Origin: an uncultured Lachnospiraceae bacterium
Lineage (GTDB): Bacteria; Bacillota; Clostridia; Lachnospirales; Lachnospiraceae
Direction of reading: 5' to 3'
DNA length: 64,000 nucleotides
NCBI GenBank assembly: GCA_937885345.1
Contig: CAKZZH010000133.1
Location: forward strand, 1-64,000
The translations under genes and the position numbers were made by a program. The stretch's first letter is position 1; each line of letters begins with the position of its first letter. Shown piece after piece: positions 16,877 to 27,277 of the stretch. The notes beneath the pieces are model-generated. The model had not been told where the DNA came from. It searched no databases and saw only the letters and a list, made by a program, of their open reading frames with translations.

Positions 16877-18517
16877 ATGATCAGTGCTAATAATGTAACA
16901 CTCAGAATCGGTAAGAAAGCTCTGTTTGAGGATGTTAATATCAAATTTACACCCGGCAACTGCTATGGCCTTATAGGTGCGAACGGTGCGGGTAAGTCTA
17001 CATTTCTTAGGATCCTTTCGGGACAGCTTGAGCCCAGCAAGGGTGATGTGACAATGTCTCCCGGTGAGAGATTGTCGTTTTTGGAGCAGGATCATTTTAA
17101 ATATGATCAGTATACTGTTCTCGATACCGTGATCATGGGCAATGAGCGCCTCTATCAGATAATGAAGGAGAAGGATGCGATATATGCAAAGGAGAATTTC
17201 TCGGATGAGGACGGCATTAAGGCGAGCGAGCTGGAGGCAGAATTTGCCGAGATGAACGGGTGGGAAGCTGAGTCGGATGCTGCAACGCTCCTTAACGGTC
17301 TTGGAATAAACACCGATCTTCACTATAAAATGATGAGCGAGCTTGACGGTAACGAGAAGGTTAAAGTCCTTCTTGCGAAGGCACTTTTCGGTAATCCCGA
17401 TATCCTTCTTCTCGACGAGCCTACGAACCACCTCGATCTCGATGCTATAGCATGGCTTGAGGAATTCCTTATCAATTTCGAAAATACTGTTATTGTCGTA
17501 TCCCACGACAGATACTTTTTGAATAAAGTCTGCACTCAGATCGCGGATATCGATTATGCCAAGATTCAGCTCTATGCCGGTAACTATGATTTCTGGTATG
17601 AGTCCAGCCAGCTTATGATAAAGCAGATGAAGGAAGCCAATAAGAAGAAAGAGGAGAAGATCAAAGAACTCCAGGAATTCATTCAGAGATTCTCCGCAAA
17701 CGCCTCCAAATCCAAACAGGCAACCTCCAGAAAGCGTGCTCTTGAGAAGATCGAACTTGATGATATCAGGCCTTCAAGCCGTAAGTATCCATATATTGAT
17801 TTCAGACCGGCAAGAGAGATCGGTAACGAGGTCCTTACCGTAGAGAACCTGACCAAGACGATTGACGGCGTTAAGGTTTTGGACAATGTTTCTTTTATAC
17901 TTAATCATGATGATAAAGTAGCATTCGTGGGTTCCGACGGGATCGCGAAGACAACGCTTTTTAAAATACTTGCGGGTGAACTTGAGCCCGACAGCGGAAG
18001 CTATAAATGGGGAATAACAACCTCACAGGCTTATTTTCCCAAGGATAATACCGCTGAGTTCGACAGAGAGGATACCATAACCGAATGGCTTATGCAGTAT
18101 TCGTCTGAGAAGGATGTTACGTATGTAAGAGGTTTCCTCGGAAGAATGCTTTTTCCGGGAGAAGACGGCGTTAAGAAGGTTAAAGTGTTATCGGGTGGCG
18201 AGAAGGTAAGATGCCTTCTTTCCAAGATGATGATCATGGCTTCAAACGTACTTATCCTTGACGAGCCCACCAACCACCTCGATATGGAGTCCATTACATC
18301 TCTTAACAATGCGCTTATCAAATTCCCCGGAGTTGAGCTTTTCTCATGCCATGACCACCAGTTTGTGCAGACGACGGCCAACCGTATCATGGAGCTTGTG
18401 GGCGGTAAATTGATCGATAAGATCACAACCTATGACGAATATCTCGAGAGCGATGAGATGGCTCGTAAGAGACAGACTTTATATACTGCTGTTGCAGAGG
18501 ATGAAGAAACGGAATAA
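16877..18517 (+). CDS. ABC-F ATPase, YkpA/YbiT-like
   Basis: 546 residues with two ATPase domains and no membrane segment, the ABC-F layout of ribosome-associated factors. Domain 1 has Walker A GANGAGKS (34-41) and Walker B ILLLDEPTNHLD, but its signature reads LDGNE (156-160) where LSGGE is expected. A lysine-rich linker (~245-295) is the P-site tRNA-interaction motif region. Domain 2 has Walker A GSDGIAKT (352-359), with Ala replacing the usual Gly before the Lys, and an intact LSGGEKVR and LILDEPTNHLD. A degenerate second Walker A is known in the YkpA/YbiT branch; the altered first signature is less usual. The GH13-like gene follows after 2 bases. Confidence 0.88.
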   Translation: MISANNVTLRIGKKALFEDVNIKFTPGNCYGLIGANGAGKSTFLRILSGQLEPSKGDVTMSPGERLSFLEQDHFKYDQYTVLDTVIMGNERLYQIMKEKDAIYAKENFSDEDGIKASELEAEFAEMNGWEAESDAATLLNGLGINTDLHYKMMSELDGNEKVKVLLAKALFGNPDILLLDEPTNHLDLDAIAWLEEFLINFENTVIVVSHDRYFLNKVCTQIADIDYAKIQLYAGNYDFWYESSQLMIKQMKEANKKKEEKIKELQEFIQRFSANASKSKQATSRKRALEKIELDDIRPSSRKYPYIDFRPAREIGNEVLTVENLTKTIDGVKVLDNVSFILNHDDKVAFVGSDGIAKTTLFKILAGELEPDSGSYKWGITTSQAYFPKDNTAEFDREDTITEWLMQYSSEKDVTYVRGFLGRMLFPGEDGVKKVKVLSGGEKVRCLLSKMMIMASNVLILDEPTNHLDMESITSLNNALIKFPGVELFSCHDHQFVQTTANRIMELVGGKLIDKITTYDEYLESDEMARKRQTLYTAVAEDEETE

Positions 18518-18519
18518 TA

Positions 18520-20268
18520 ATGAAGAGAAACCAGGGTAAGCTGCAATTAAATATTGACGATTACCGTCTTGGTGTTAATGTGACAGGCGATGTGTACTCA
18601 TTTGCCGTCTGCGGTGTGGGCGACAAACTCAGGCTCATGCTTTATGAGGCAGGGCAGGAACGTCCCCGGTTTGTCTACACGATCACATCCGAGTATAAAA
18701 TAGGCGATGTGTTTTCTTTTAAGATAGTCGGCGCCGAACTTGACGGACTCAGATATCTCTACGAAGACAAAAACGGTATCTTTACGGATCCCTATGCCGC
18801 AAGACTTGATAATGTTCCCGAATTCGGAAAACCAAGAAACAATATTCCCGGCGTTATCGAGCGCAATGATTATAACTGGCGGGAGGATAGATCGCCCCGG
18901 ATTCCAAAGAGCGATATGATCATGTACAAACTCCATGTGAGAGGCTTTACAAGATCTGAGACATCAGCAGTGAAAAATCCCGGAACTTTTGCGGCTGTAA
19001 CCGCGAAGATCCCGTATTTTACGAAACTGGGGATCAATGTTATTGAGCTTATGCCGGCATATGAGTTTAACGAGGGCTCATCTGTGCCGAATTATTGGGG
19101 ATATACGAAGGATGCATTTTACCTTGCGCCCAAGGCTGCATATTCTGCAAGCTATCTGGACGGCGACGGTGATTATACGGTCGAATTCAAAGATATGGTC
19201 AGAAAGCTCCACAAAGCCGGAATAGAAGTGGTTATGGAGATGTTCTTTGACGGCGTCAGTGATGCGATGGTTATCGTTAATATCATCAGATTCTGGATGC
19301 ATAATTATCATATCGACGGTGTGCACCTTATCTGCGACGACCGCCTCAAAGTAATGATCGCGGGCGACCCTTATATAAGGGACCTTAAACTTATATATAC
19401 CGACTGGTCGGGCTATGAGGGACGTAATCTCTATGCGTGCAATGACGGCTTTAAGGATGTTGTAAGACCTTTTCTTAAGGGTGATGACGGGCAGGTGCCG
19501 CTTTATCTTGAAGCGATGAAGAAGAACCCTGCAGGTGTCGGTCAGATCAATTATATATGCACCAATAACGGATTTACGCTTATGGATCTTGTGAGCTACG
19601 ATCATAAGCATAATGAGAGTAACGGCGAGAACGGAAGCGACGGAACCGACTACAATATGAGCTGGAACTGTGGAGTGGAGGGGCCTACCAAGAAGAGGGC
19701 GATCGTAAAACTTCGCAACCGCCAGATGGCAAATGCCATGCTTTTACTTCTTTTATCGCAGGGAATTCCTCTTATCTATTCGGGCGATGAATTCGGTAAT
19801 TCGCAGCTTGGCAACAACAATGCATATAATCAGGACAATGAGCTTGGATATACCGATTGGAACGCGCTTAAGAGAAACCGTGCCTATGCTACGTTCGTAA
19901 AGGAACTTATTGCTTTCCGTAAATCCCATAAAATGCTTCATCAGAAGCTTCAGGCGGTTATGACGGATTATAAATATCACGGAATGCCGGATATGTCATT
20001 TCATGGGTTCAGAGCGTGGTATCCGGACAGAGAATTTTACAGTAAGCAGGCCGGAATACTGCTTTGCGGTAAATATGCCGATGAGGACTGCGATATCTAT
20101 ATTGCGATAAATATGCACTGGGAGGAGCATCTTCTTGCGCTTCCGAGTGTGGCGGAGAGCAAATGGAAGGTTGCTTTTTCAAGTGACGGAGAGAAGAAGC
20201 TTGATATCATAGAAGGTAAGGGCATAAATGTCGGACCGAGAACGATGATGGTCCTGTTAAGCGGATAG
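18520..20268 (+). CDS. Catalytically inactive GH13 debranching-enzyme homologue (pseudo-isoamylase)
   Basis: 582 residues with an uninterrupted frame and recognisable GlgX/TreX-type (GH13_11-like) architecture: an N-terminal beta domain (~1-120), a TIM barrel with YKLHVRGFT (136-144), GINVIELMPAYEFNE (171-185), NYWGYTKDAFY (191-201), NGFTLMDLVSYDHKHNESNG (350-369), SWNCGVEGPT (381-390) and YSGDEFG (420-426), and a C-terminal beta domain. All catalytic positions are changed. Region I DVVYNH is EMFFDG (240-245). The nucleophile in DGFRFD is I271 (DGVHLI). The general acid in LIAEPW is T294 (LIYTDW). The transition-state Asp in THDGF is N350 (TNNGF). It may bind glucan or act as a regulator. It follows the ABC-F gene after 2 bases. 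Confidence 0.85.
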   Translation: MKRNQGKLQLNIDDYRLGVNVTGDVYSFAVCGVGDKLRLMLYEAGQERPRFVYTITSEYKIGDVFSFKIVGAELDGLRYLYEDKNGIFTDPYAARLDNVPEFGKPRNNIPGVIERNDYNWREDRSPRIPKSDMIMYKLHVRGFTRSETSAVKNPGTFAAVTAKIPYFTKLGINVIELMPAYEFNEGSSVPNYWGYTKDAFYLAPKAAYSASYLDGDGDYTVEFKDMVRKLHKAGIEVVMEMFFDGVSDAMVIVNIIRFWMHNYHIDGVHLICDDRLKVMIAGDPYIRDLKLIYTDWSGYEGRNLYACNDGFKDVVRPFLKGDDGQVPLYLEAMKKNPAGVGQINYICTNNGFTLMDLVSYDHKHNESNGENGSDGTDYNMSWNCGVEGPTKKRAIVKLRNRQMANAMLLLLLSQGIPLIYSGDEFGNSQLGNNNAYNQDNELGYTDWNALKRNRAYATFVKELIAFRKSHKMLHQKLQAVMTDYKYHGMPDMSFHGFRAWYPDREFYSKQAGILLCGKYADEDCDIYIAINMHWEEHLLALPSVAESKWKVAFSSDGEKKLDIIEGKGINVGPRTMMVLLSG

Positions 20269-20318
20269 TTTTGCTTTGGCGAGCTTTTGCTTCGTAAAGT
20301 CAGCACAGGAAAAAATAG

Positions 20319-20347
20319 TTGAAATATGTTCTGACATATAATAAAAT
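20319..20347 (+). promoter_or_regulatory. Promoter of efp
   Basis: TTGAAA (20319-20324), a 17-base spacer and TAAAAT (20342-20347). A TATAAT overlaps at 20337-20342 but lacks a spaced -35 box. Confidence 0.55.
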
Positions 20348-20383
20348 GGATGAGAACTTGATTTTTAAGGAGGTATGTTACCT

Positions 20384-20941
20384 ATGGTAGCAGCAGGTGA
20401 TTTTAGAAATGGCGTAACACTTGAGATCGAAGGTGCTGTATGGCAGGTTATCGAATTCCAGCATGTTAAGCCGGGCAAGGGCAGCCCGTTCGTAAGAACC
20501 AAGCTCAAGAATGTAATGAGCGGCGGTGTTATTGAGAAATCTTTCAGACCGACCGAGAAATTCCCTCAGGCACATATCGACAAGGCTGATTATCAGTATC
20601 TTTATGCTGACGGTGATTTCTATAATTTTATGCATCAGGAGAACTATGAGCAGATTCAGCTTACCAAGGACGATGTAGGCGATGCTCTTAAATTCGTAAA
20701 AGAGAATGAAGTATGTAAGCTTCTTTCTTATCAGGGTAAGGTATTTTCTATTGAGCCTCCTCTTTTTGTAGAGCTCGAGGTTACCGATACAGAGCCCGGA
20801 TTCAAGGGCGATACCGCAACTGGTGCCAATAAGCCCGCAACCGTTGAGACAGGTGCGACCATAAGCGTCCCTCTTTTTGTTAATATCGGTGATGTTATCA
20901 AGATTGATACAAGGACCGGTGAATATCTTTCAAGAGTATAA
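20384..20941 (+). CDS. efp: Translation elongation factor P
   Basis: EF-P enters the ribosomal E site and relieves stalling at polyproline. The three-domain protein is 185 residues from ATG 20384 ([10 protein letters not shown]), which is chosen because AAGGAGGT lies ~9 bases upstream; an ATG three codons earlier would be too close to it. The tip loop carries [15 protein letters not shown], with the lysine that is modified in many bacteria. Domain III ends [26 protein letters not shown], the standard C-terminus. No modification enzymes (epmA-type, ymfI-type) are visible nearby. Confidence 0.97.
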   Translation: MVAAGDFRNGVTLEIEGAVWQVIEFQHVKPGKGSPFVRTKLKNVMSGGVIEKSFRPTEKFPQAHIDKADYQYLYADGDFYNFMHQENYEQIQLTKDDVGDALKFVKENEVCKLLSYQGKVFSIEPPLFVELEVTDTEPGFKGDTATGANKPATVETGATISVPLFVNIGDVIKIDTRTGEYLSRV

Positions 20942-20963
20942 CAGACATAATTACAGTTTCTTC

Positions 20964-21009
20964 ATCGTTTATGCTCCTTGCCGTGCGTGAGGAGCATGAA
21001 TGATTTTTC
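20964..21009 (+). terminator. Terminator after efp
   Basis: Arms at 20964-20978 and 20990-21004 pair over 15 positions with two mismatches (core ATGCTCCT/AGGAGCAT), followed by TTTTT. Confidence 0.75.
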
Positions 21010-21081
21010 CGCACCGGCGGATCTCTTTTTTTCGGTATTTTCCCTATCTGCCTGCAAGCGTATATTTTATAGGGAATATAT

Positions 21082-21993
21082 ATGCAGTATGATGAATTTC
21101 TTGCGCTGGTCAAAGCCGGCGTTTCAGAGCGTTGCCCTAATTCCGAAGTTGTGATCGATAAAGTGATCAAGAACAATTCCGTAGAACTTGACGGACTGTC
21201 GATTCGCAGCGAGGGCAAAAATGTTTTTCCAACCATTTATCTTAACAGTTTCTATGAGCAGTCCGAGGCTGGAGTGGGCCTTGAAGAGATCATAGACAGT
21301 ATTTTGCGCATTAATTCCGGAAACGTACAGACTATCGACATAGATGCCGAGGAACTTATGAATCTTGAGAAGGGGCGCGATAATATATATTTTAAAGTGA
21401 TAAGCACCGAAAGAAACAGGATCCTTCTTGGGATGGTCCCGCACAGGGAGATCCTGGATCTGTCCATTGTCTATTATTATAAAATATACGCTGAGGGCAT
21501 CGGCTCCGGCTCCGTTCTTATCTATAACAGTCATATGAAAAACTGGGAGATCAGCGAGGATGAGCTCTTTGATATTGCTTATGATAACACCTTAAGAAAC
21601 GATGATTTCAGGCTTGTGCCGATGAACTTACTGCTTAAGGAACTTATGAGCGACGGCGATCTTCCTTTTGAACTCGAAGATGCCTGTGATAACAATAAAA
21701 TGATGCATGTACTTACGACAAATACCGGCGTGTTCGGCGCAGCGGGTATTGTAAGGGATGATATACTTAAGGACTTTGCCGACGGGCACGGTGCATTTTA
21801 TGTTATACCTTCAAGTATTCATGACCTTATCCTGCTGCCTGACGATCCCTCGTATGAAGTTGAAGCGATTCTTGGCACGATCGCAGAGGTTAATAAGGAA
21901 CAGGTCGATCCGATGGAGGTGTTGTCGGACAATCTGTATTATTATGATCCCATTGAAAGCCCTCATTTAAGTATGGTTAACTGCGCAGTATAG
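21082..21993 (+). CDS. DUF5688-type protein (303 aa)
   Basis: A soluble acidic protein resembling the DUF5688 family that is abundant in Lachnospiraceae and some other Clostridia. The N-terminus (MQYDEFLALVKAGVSERCP) and the VFPTIYLNSFYEQ segment are typical. The C-terminal half contains GAAGIVRDDILKDFADG and FYVIPSSIHDLILLPDD, which are characteristic of the family. No signal peptide, membrane helix or known catalytic motif is present. Function unknown. It stands alone between the efp and gdhA transcription units. Confidence 0.7.
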   Translation: MQYDEFLALVKAGVSERCPNSEVVIDKVIKNNSVELDGLSIRSEGKNVFPTIYLNSFYEQSEAGVGLEEIIDSILRINSGNVQTIDIDAEELMNLEKGRDNIYFKVISTERNRILLGMVPHREILDLSIVYYYKIYAEGIGSGSVLIYNSHMKNWEISEDELFDIAYDNTLRNDDFRLVPMNLLLKELMSDGDLPFELEDACDNNKMMHVLTTNTGVFGAAGIVRDDILKDFADGHGAFYVIPSSIHDLILLPDDPSYEVEAILGTIAEVNKEQVDPMEVLSDNLYYYDPIESPHLSMVNCAV

Positions 21994-22043
21994 GGCTTTG
22001 TCAACCGTTGATCAAACTTGTGGAAAAATTCACAAAAAAATTA

Positions 22044-22072
22044 TTGCACAAAAAAGATCAATTACTTATAAT
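22044..22072 (+). promoter_or_regulatory. Promoter of gdhA
   Basis: TTGCAC (22044-22049), a 17-base spacer and a perfect TATAAT (22067-22072), one of the strongest promoter matches in the window. Confidence 0.8.
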
Positions 22073-22085
22073 ATTTTTCGATTAG

Positions 22086-23474
<1,389 letters not shown>

Positions 23475-23480
23475 GCAGGT

Positions 23481-23556
23481 AGTTTGCGCAGCAAACTTTC
23501 CGTCTCAGACACTACAATGATCATAATCCCTCCGCCTTTAGGTGGAGGGATTTATT
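23481..23556 (+). terminator. Two hairpins ending the gdhA transcript
   Basis: A 7-bp stem AGTTTGC/GCAAACT (23481-23497) is followed by a stronger hairpin AATCCCTCC (23525-23533)/GGAGGGATT (23544-23552) with inner CCT/AGG pairs, then TATTG. The second has terminator form with a short T tract. Confidence 0.65.
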
Positions 23557-23583
23557 GATTTTACGACTCGAAAGCAGGACTTT

Positions 23584-24258
23584 ATGAAAAACGACAACAT
23601 TCAAACCGTTATATTTGATATGGATGGTACTCTTATAGATACGGAAGTTATCTACCAGAAATACTGGTATCAGGCTTCGCAGGAACTTGGATACAGTCTT
23701 ACGAGAGAGGATTTCCTTGAGTTTCGAAGTCTCGGCCACAGCTTTGCTTATGAACTTATGGAGAAGAAGACCGGGAGGGGCGAGGATTATCAGATCATCA
23801 GAAGGCGCCGTAAGGAACTTATGGATCCTCTTATGGAGGATTTGCCTATTAAGCTCAAAAAGGGCGCATATGACGCACTGAGCAAACTTAAGGACGATCA
23901 TTTTACGCTGGCGATAGCTACCGCGACGGGAAAAGAGAAGACGGAAAAGTATCTCGAAAGGGCAGGGATCAGACGTTTTTTTGATGATATTATCTGTGCT
24001 GCGATGGTGCAATACGGTAAGCCGGCGCCGGATATTTATTTATATGCTTGTGACAGACTCGGTGTCAGTCCGGCAAATACCTATGCGGTTGAGGATGCTC
24101 CGAACGGTGTGAAGTCGGCATACGCGGCCGGATGCAATACAATAATGGTGCCTGATATGACCGAGCCCGACAAGGCGATTTTACCTCTTCTGACTTACAA
24201 AGGCACCGATTTAACGGATGTTGCGGCGTTTATTGTTGCAAATTCAATACAAATGTAG
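23584..24258 (+). CDS. HAD-superfamily hydrolase, beta-phosphoglucomutase/phosphatase-like
   Basis: About 224 residues. Motif I is VIFDMDGTLIDTE with nucleophile D12 and acid D14. Motif II is IATATGKEK, the motif III lysine is in YGKPAPDIY, and motif IV is AVEDAPNGVKSAYAAG. The cap inserted after motif I is alpha-helical (C1), as in beta-phosphoglucomutase and sugar-phosphate phosphatases. The substrate is not determinable. I use ATG 23584, since the open frame extending back to 23542 runs through the gdhA terminator hairpin. Confidence 0.85.
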   Translation: MKNDNIQTVIFDMDGTLIDTEVIYQKYWYQASQELGYSLTREDFLEFRSLGHSFAYELMEKKTGRGEDYQIIRRRRKELMDPLMEDLPIKLKKGAYDALSKLKDDHFTLAIATATGKEKTEKYLERAGIRRFFDDIICAAMVQYGKPAPDIYLYACDRLGVSPANTYAVEDAPNGVKSAYAAGCNTIMVPDMTEPDKAILPLLTYKGTDLTDVAAFIVANSIQM

Positions 24259-24302
24259 TATTATTAAGTAGTTGTAGATTGTGATGAAACTTTGGGGGTT
24301 GT

Positions 24303-25073
24303 ATGAGTCATAATATTTTATTCTTTGGAAATAATACCGATGTATATGATGCCCTGGTAAAGCTTGGCCCGGACTACAATATAACTGCATATAATCCTGA
24401 TATGACAGAGCTTACCCGTAATATGTTATGTGTCAGTTCGTGCGCCGTTGTATACGGCATGAGGAACGAACTGAGAGATTTCTATGATATAATAACCGAT
24501 TTGAAGGAACGTATGCGGATCAATTCCATTCCTCTTATTGTGGCCGGAACGCCCGAGGATGTCGAAGATTTTGAACTCATAAGCGATCGCTTTCCTTCAC
24601 TGAAGGTTGAGTGGCCTATAGATCAGTCAACATTTAAAAGTATGGTTGACGGTATTATCAATGAACATCATTCTTTGACTGACGCCTCGTCGCACGGGGC
24701 GACTGAGAACAGCCGTAAGAGAGTTCTTGTAATAGATGATGATACGATGCTTCTAATGATGATGAGAGAAATGCTTAGGGATAAGTATGATGTTGCAACC
24801 GCACCGAGCGGTAGGATCGCTTACAAATTCCTTTCCAATAAGAACGCTGATATTATTTTACTTGATTATGAGATGCCGGAGGAGAACGGACCGGAGGTTA
24901 TGGATAAGCTCAGACTTAATCCCAAGACCGCGGATATTCCGATTGTCTTCCTTTCAGGAGTAACGGATGCACACAAAATAGCTAACATCAATTCCAAGAG
25001 GCCTCAGGGTTTCATCCCCAAGCCTGTGGACAGGATGAAGCTGATTGATACGATCGACAGACTTATTGTTTGA
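24303..25073 (+). CDS. Response regulator with a degenerate and an intact receiver domain
   Basis: 256 residues. The N-terminal ~120 residues look like a receiver-type alpha/beta fold without the acidic pocket or phosphoacceptor. After a short linker, residues 138-256 are a canonical receiver: acidic pocket D145-D147 in VLVIDDDT, phosphoacceptor D188 in ILLDYEMP, Ser in VFLSG and K240 in FIPKP. There is no DNA-binding output. Its stop codon lies 24 bases before the EAL gene start, so the pair probably forms a signalling unit in which phosphorylation controls c-di-GMP breakdown. No histidine kinase is adjacent. Confidence 0.82.
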   Translation: MSHNILFFGNNTDVYDALVKLGPDYNITAYNPDMTELTRNMLCVSSCAVVYGMRNELRDFYDIITDLKERMRINSIPLIVAGTPEDVEDFELISDRFPSLKVEWPIDQSTFKSMVDGIINEHHSLTDASSHGATENSRKRVLVIDDDTMLLMMMREMLRDKYDVATAPSGRIAYKFLSNKNADIILLDYEMPEENGPEVMDKLRLNPKTADIPIVFLSGVTDAHKIANINSKRPQGFIPKPVDRMKLIDTIDRLIV

Positions 25074-25096
25074 TCCGTATTTATGCCGGTGGTAGT

Positions 25097-26995
25097 ATGG
25101 AGTGGAATTTTGATTTTGACATATGTGCAGTAGCGATGATGGCGGTACTCGTGCTTTATTTTCTCAGAAAGCATGATGTTCCTCTTAGAAGAAATCGCAT
25201 TTTTTTTGCATGCGTGGTTTCTTCGATTTCTGTTGCTTTATTAGACATAGTGGCTTCTGTTATGTCTTCTTATCATGACAGGTTTCCTGTTTGGTCATTA
25301 TATTTGATCAATATGCTTTATTATCTGGCAAAAGCATTAAGCCCCGTTATTTTTTACCATTATTGCCATGCTCTTACAAACAAACTCGACAAGTTTGCAA
25401 GCATAAGGATCATTACTTCCACGATTCCTTTGGCGGCTACTTTTGTTGTTGTCCTTAGTGCGCCTATGAATCATTATCTCTTCTCGATAGGAGAGACTGG
25501 ATTTATATACGGTCCGGGAAGATGGGTCCTGTTTGCGGAAATGATGATTTATTTTGCGTTATCCTGCGGGCATATTCTGATGTACCGTAAAGTACTTAAG
25601 AGAGTCAGCATCTATTCGGTAATGCTGTATCTTCTCTTCGCATTTGCCGGACATGTGGCACAGATCTATTTCAAATATTCCCAGATGTCTTCTTTCGGTG
25701 TATCGATAGGACTTATGATTCTGTTCATATCTTTTCAGAATCCCAATTATTTCATAGATAAGAAGACTACGTTGTTTTCTGCCGAAGGCTTTATAGAATA
25801 TTATAAAGAGCAGCTTTTTCTGGGCAGAAAAGTTTCTGTTGTTACCCTGTCGATAAATGAATATAAGAGTATATTAAATCTCAGAGGCGCCGAATTTATC
25901 GGGAATATTTTGGAACAGTTCTCTGTTTTTTTGAGAGTCAACTTCAAAAGAGGAACATTTTTTTATTTTCATAACGGCAGGATTTTTGTGATAGGATGGG
26001 ATGATGAGAATCTTGATGAAGCATTCCGCCTGATCAATAAAAGATGCGCCGAAGGCTTTTCCAACAGGTGGGGAGAAACGCATTTTACTATGTCATATAT
26101 TGTTGTACCTGCTGATATAGGTGTTTCGAATATCGACGAACTCAATAATCTGCTTCTGGTTGCGGACAGGGACAGAATGAATAATGACGGAGTCCTTATT
26201 GTGGGGCAGGAGCAGCTTGAAAGTTCCAGACATGAGTATGAGATTGAGAGAGCACTCAAACGGGCGATTATGGGCGAGGGTCTTGAAGTATATTATCAGC
26301 CGATCTATTCGACCGAGAAAAAGAAAATTGTTTCTGCTGAGGCACTTGTGCGAATACATGATGATAAGCTCGGGGTCATATATCCGGATGATTTTATATG
26401 GAGAGCTGAGAGGGACGGAAGTATTGTAAAACTTGGTGAAATGGTCTTTGAGGAGACTTGCCGTTTTATAAGCGAGAACGATCTGGATGCACTCGGGCTT
26501 GATTATATAGAGATTAACCTGTCTCCGATTCAGTGCGTGAGAGAGAAACTTGCAAATGAATTTATTGAGATCGTAAACAGATACGGCGTAAGGCCGGGAC
26601 AGATCAACCTTGAGATAACGGAGAGTTCAACCTCGGATTATTCCATGGTTCGCGAGAATATGGATAAGCTTCGTGAAGCCGGAATGAGCCTCTCGCTTGA
26701 TGATTACGGTACGGGATATTCCAATCTTATCAATGTTCTTAATCTGCCGCTGCAGATCATTAAGATTGACAAGTCGATTCTTTGGGCATATTTCAGAGAA
26801 GGAAACGAGATATTGCTTCAGGTTATCAAAACCTTTAGATATCGTGATTTCAAGATTGTCGTTGAGGGCGTTGAGGATGAAAAGATGGTTCGGGAACTCG
26901 AAGAACTTGGCGTCGAGTATCAGCAGGGCTATTATTTTTCAAAGCCTGTTCCTAAGGACAAATTCCTGACATTCCTTAAGGGATTCAAGGCATAG
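25097..26995 (+). CDS. Polytopic membrane EAL protein, probable c-di-GMP phosphodiesterase
   Basis: About 632 residues. The first ~220 residues hold about seven hydrophobic helices forming a sensor-like membrane domain. A divergent GGDEF-like domain (~240-375) follows with no GGDEF motif. The C-terminal EAL domain (~385-630) is intact by motif: AEALVRIH, EINLSP, EITESS, DDYGTGYSN, IKIDKS, VEGVED and YQQGYYFSKP. It should hydrolyse c-di-GMP. I use ATG 25097; an in-frame TTG at 25070 overlapping the upstream stop is an alternative. The gene is followed by a clear terminator. Confidence 0.85.
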   Translation: MEWNFDFDICAVAMMAVLVLYFLRKHDVPLRRNRIFFACVVSSISVALLDIVASVMSSYHDRFPVWSLYLINMLYYLAKALSPVIFYHYCHALTNKLDKFASIRIITSTIPLAATFVVVLSAPMNHYLFSIGETGFIYGPGRWVLFAEMMIYFALSCGHILMYRKVLKRVSIYSVMLYLLFAFAGHVAQIYFKYSQMSSFGVSIGLMILFISFQNPNYFIDKKTTLFSAEGFIEYYKEQLFLGRKVSVVTLSINEYKSILNLRGAEFIGNILEQFSVFLRVNFKRGTFFYFHNGRIFVIGWDDENLDEAFRLINKRCAEGFSNRWGETHFTMSYIVVPADIGVSNIDELNNLLLVADRDRMNNDGVLIVGQEQLESSRHEYEIERALKRAIMGEGLEVYYQPIYSTEKKKIVSAEALVRIHDDKLGVIYPDDFIWRAERDGSIVKLGEMVFEETCRFISENDLDALGLDYIEINLSPIQCVREKLANEFIEIVNRYGVRPGQINLEITESSTSDYSMVRENMDKLREAGMSLSLDDYGTGYSNLINVLNLPLQIIKIDKSILWAYFREGNEILLQVIKTFRYRDFKIVVEGVEDEKMVRELEELGVEYQQGYYFSKPVPKDKFLTFLKGFKA

Positions 26996-27041
26996 AGGCG
27001 TTTGCTGACATGATCTGCGGTGATTTATATTTGATATTGAC

Positions 27042-27081
27042 ATAGCATAAAATCTTTTTGAGAGGGTTTTATGCTATTTTA
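27042..27081 (+). terminator. Terminator after the EAL gene
   Basis: ATAGCATAAAA (27042-27052) pairs perfectly with TTTTATGCTAT (27067-27077), an 11-bp stem followed by TTT. Confidence 0.75.
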
Positions 27082-27223
27082 TTTGCGCAACTAACGCGTT
27101 TTCCTTTTTAGCTAAAAAACTAAAATATTTTACCTAAAAGTTGCTAACCCTTATGAATTGGGCAACTGTAGCTAGAATACGAACTGCGCAACAATTTTTT
27201 TGTAAAAAAATCACAAAAAAGGC

Positions 27224-27252
27224 TTGTTAATTCGGCAAAAATATATTAAAAT
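27224..27252 (+). promoter_or_regulatory. Promoter of the mannan-utilisation locus
   Basis: TTGTTA (27224-27229), a 17-base spacer and TAAAAT (27247-27252). It leaves a leader of about 100 bases before the GH26 start. Confidence 0.6.
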
Positions 27253-27277
27253 TTAACTCGTGGAAAGAAGATAATTT

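Noticed and set aside
23542..23583. N-terminal extension of the HAD protein
   Set aside because: It covers the gdhA terminator hairpin. ATG 23584 starts just before the conserved VIFDMDGT motif.
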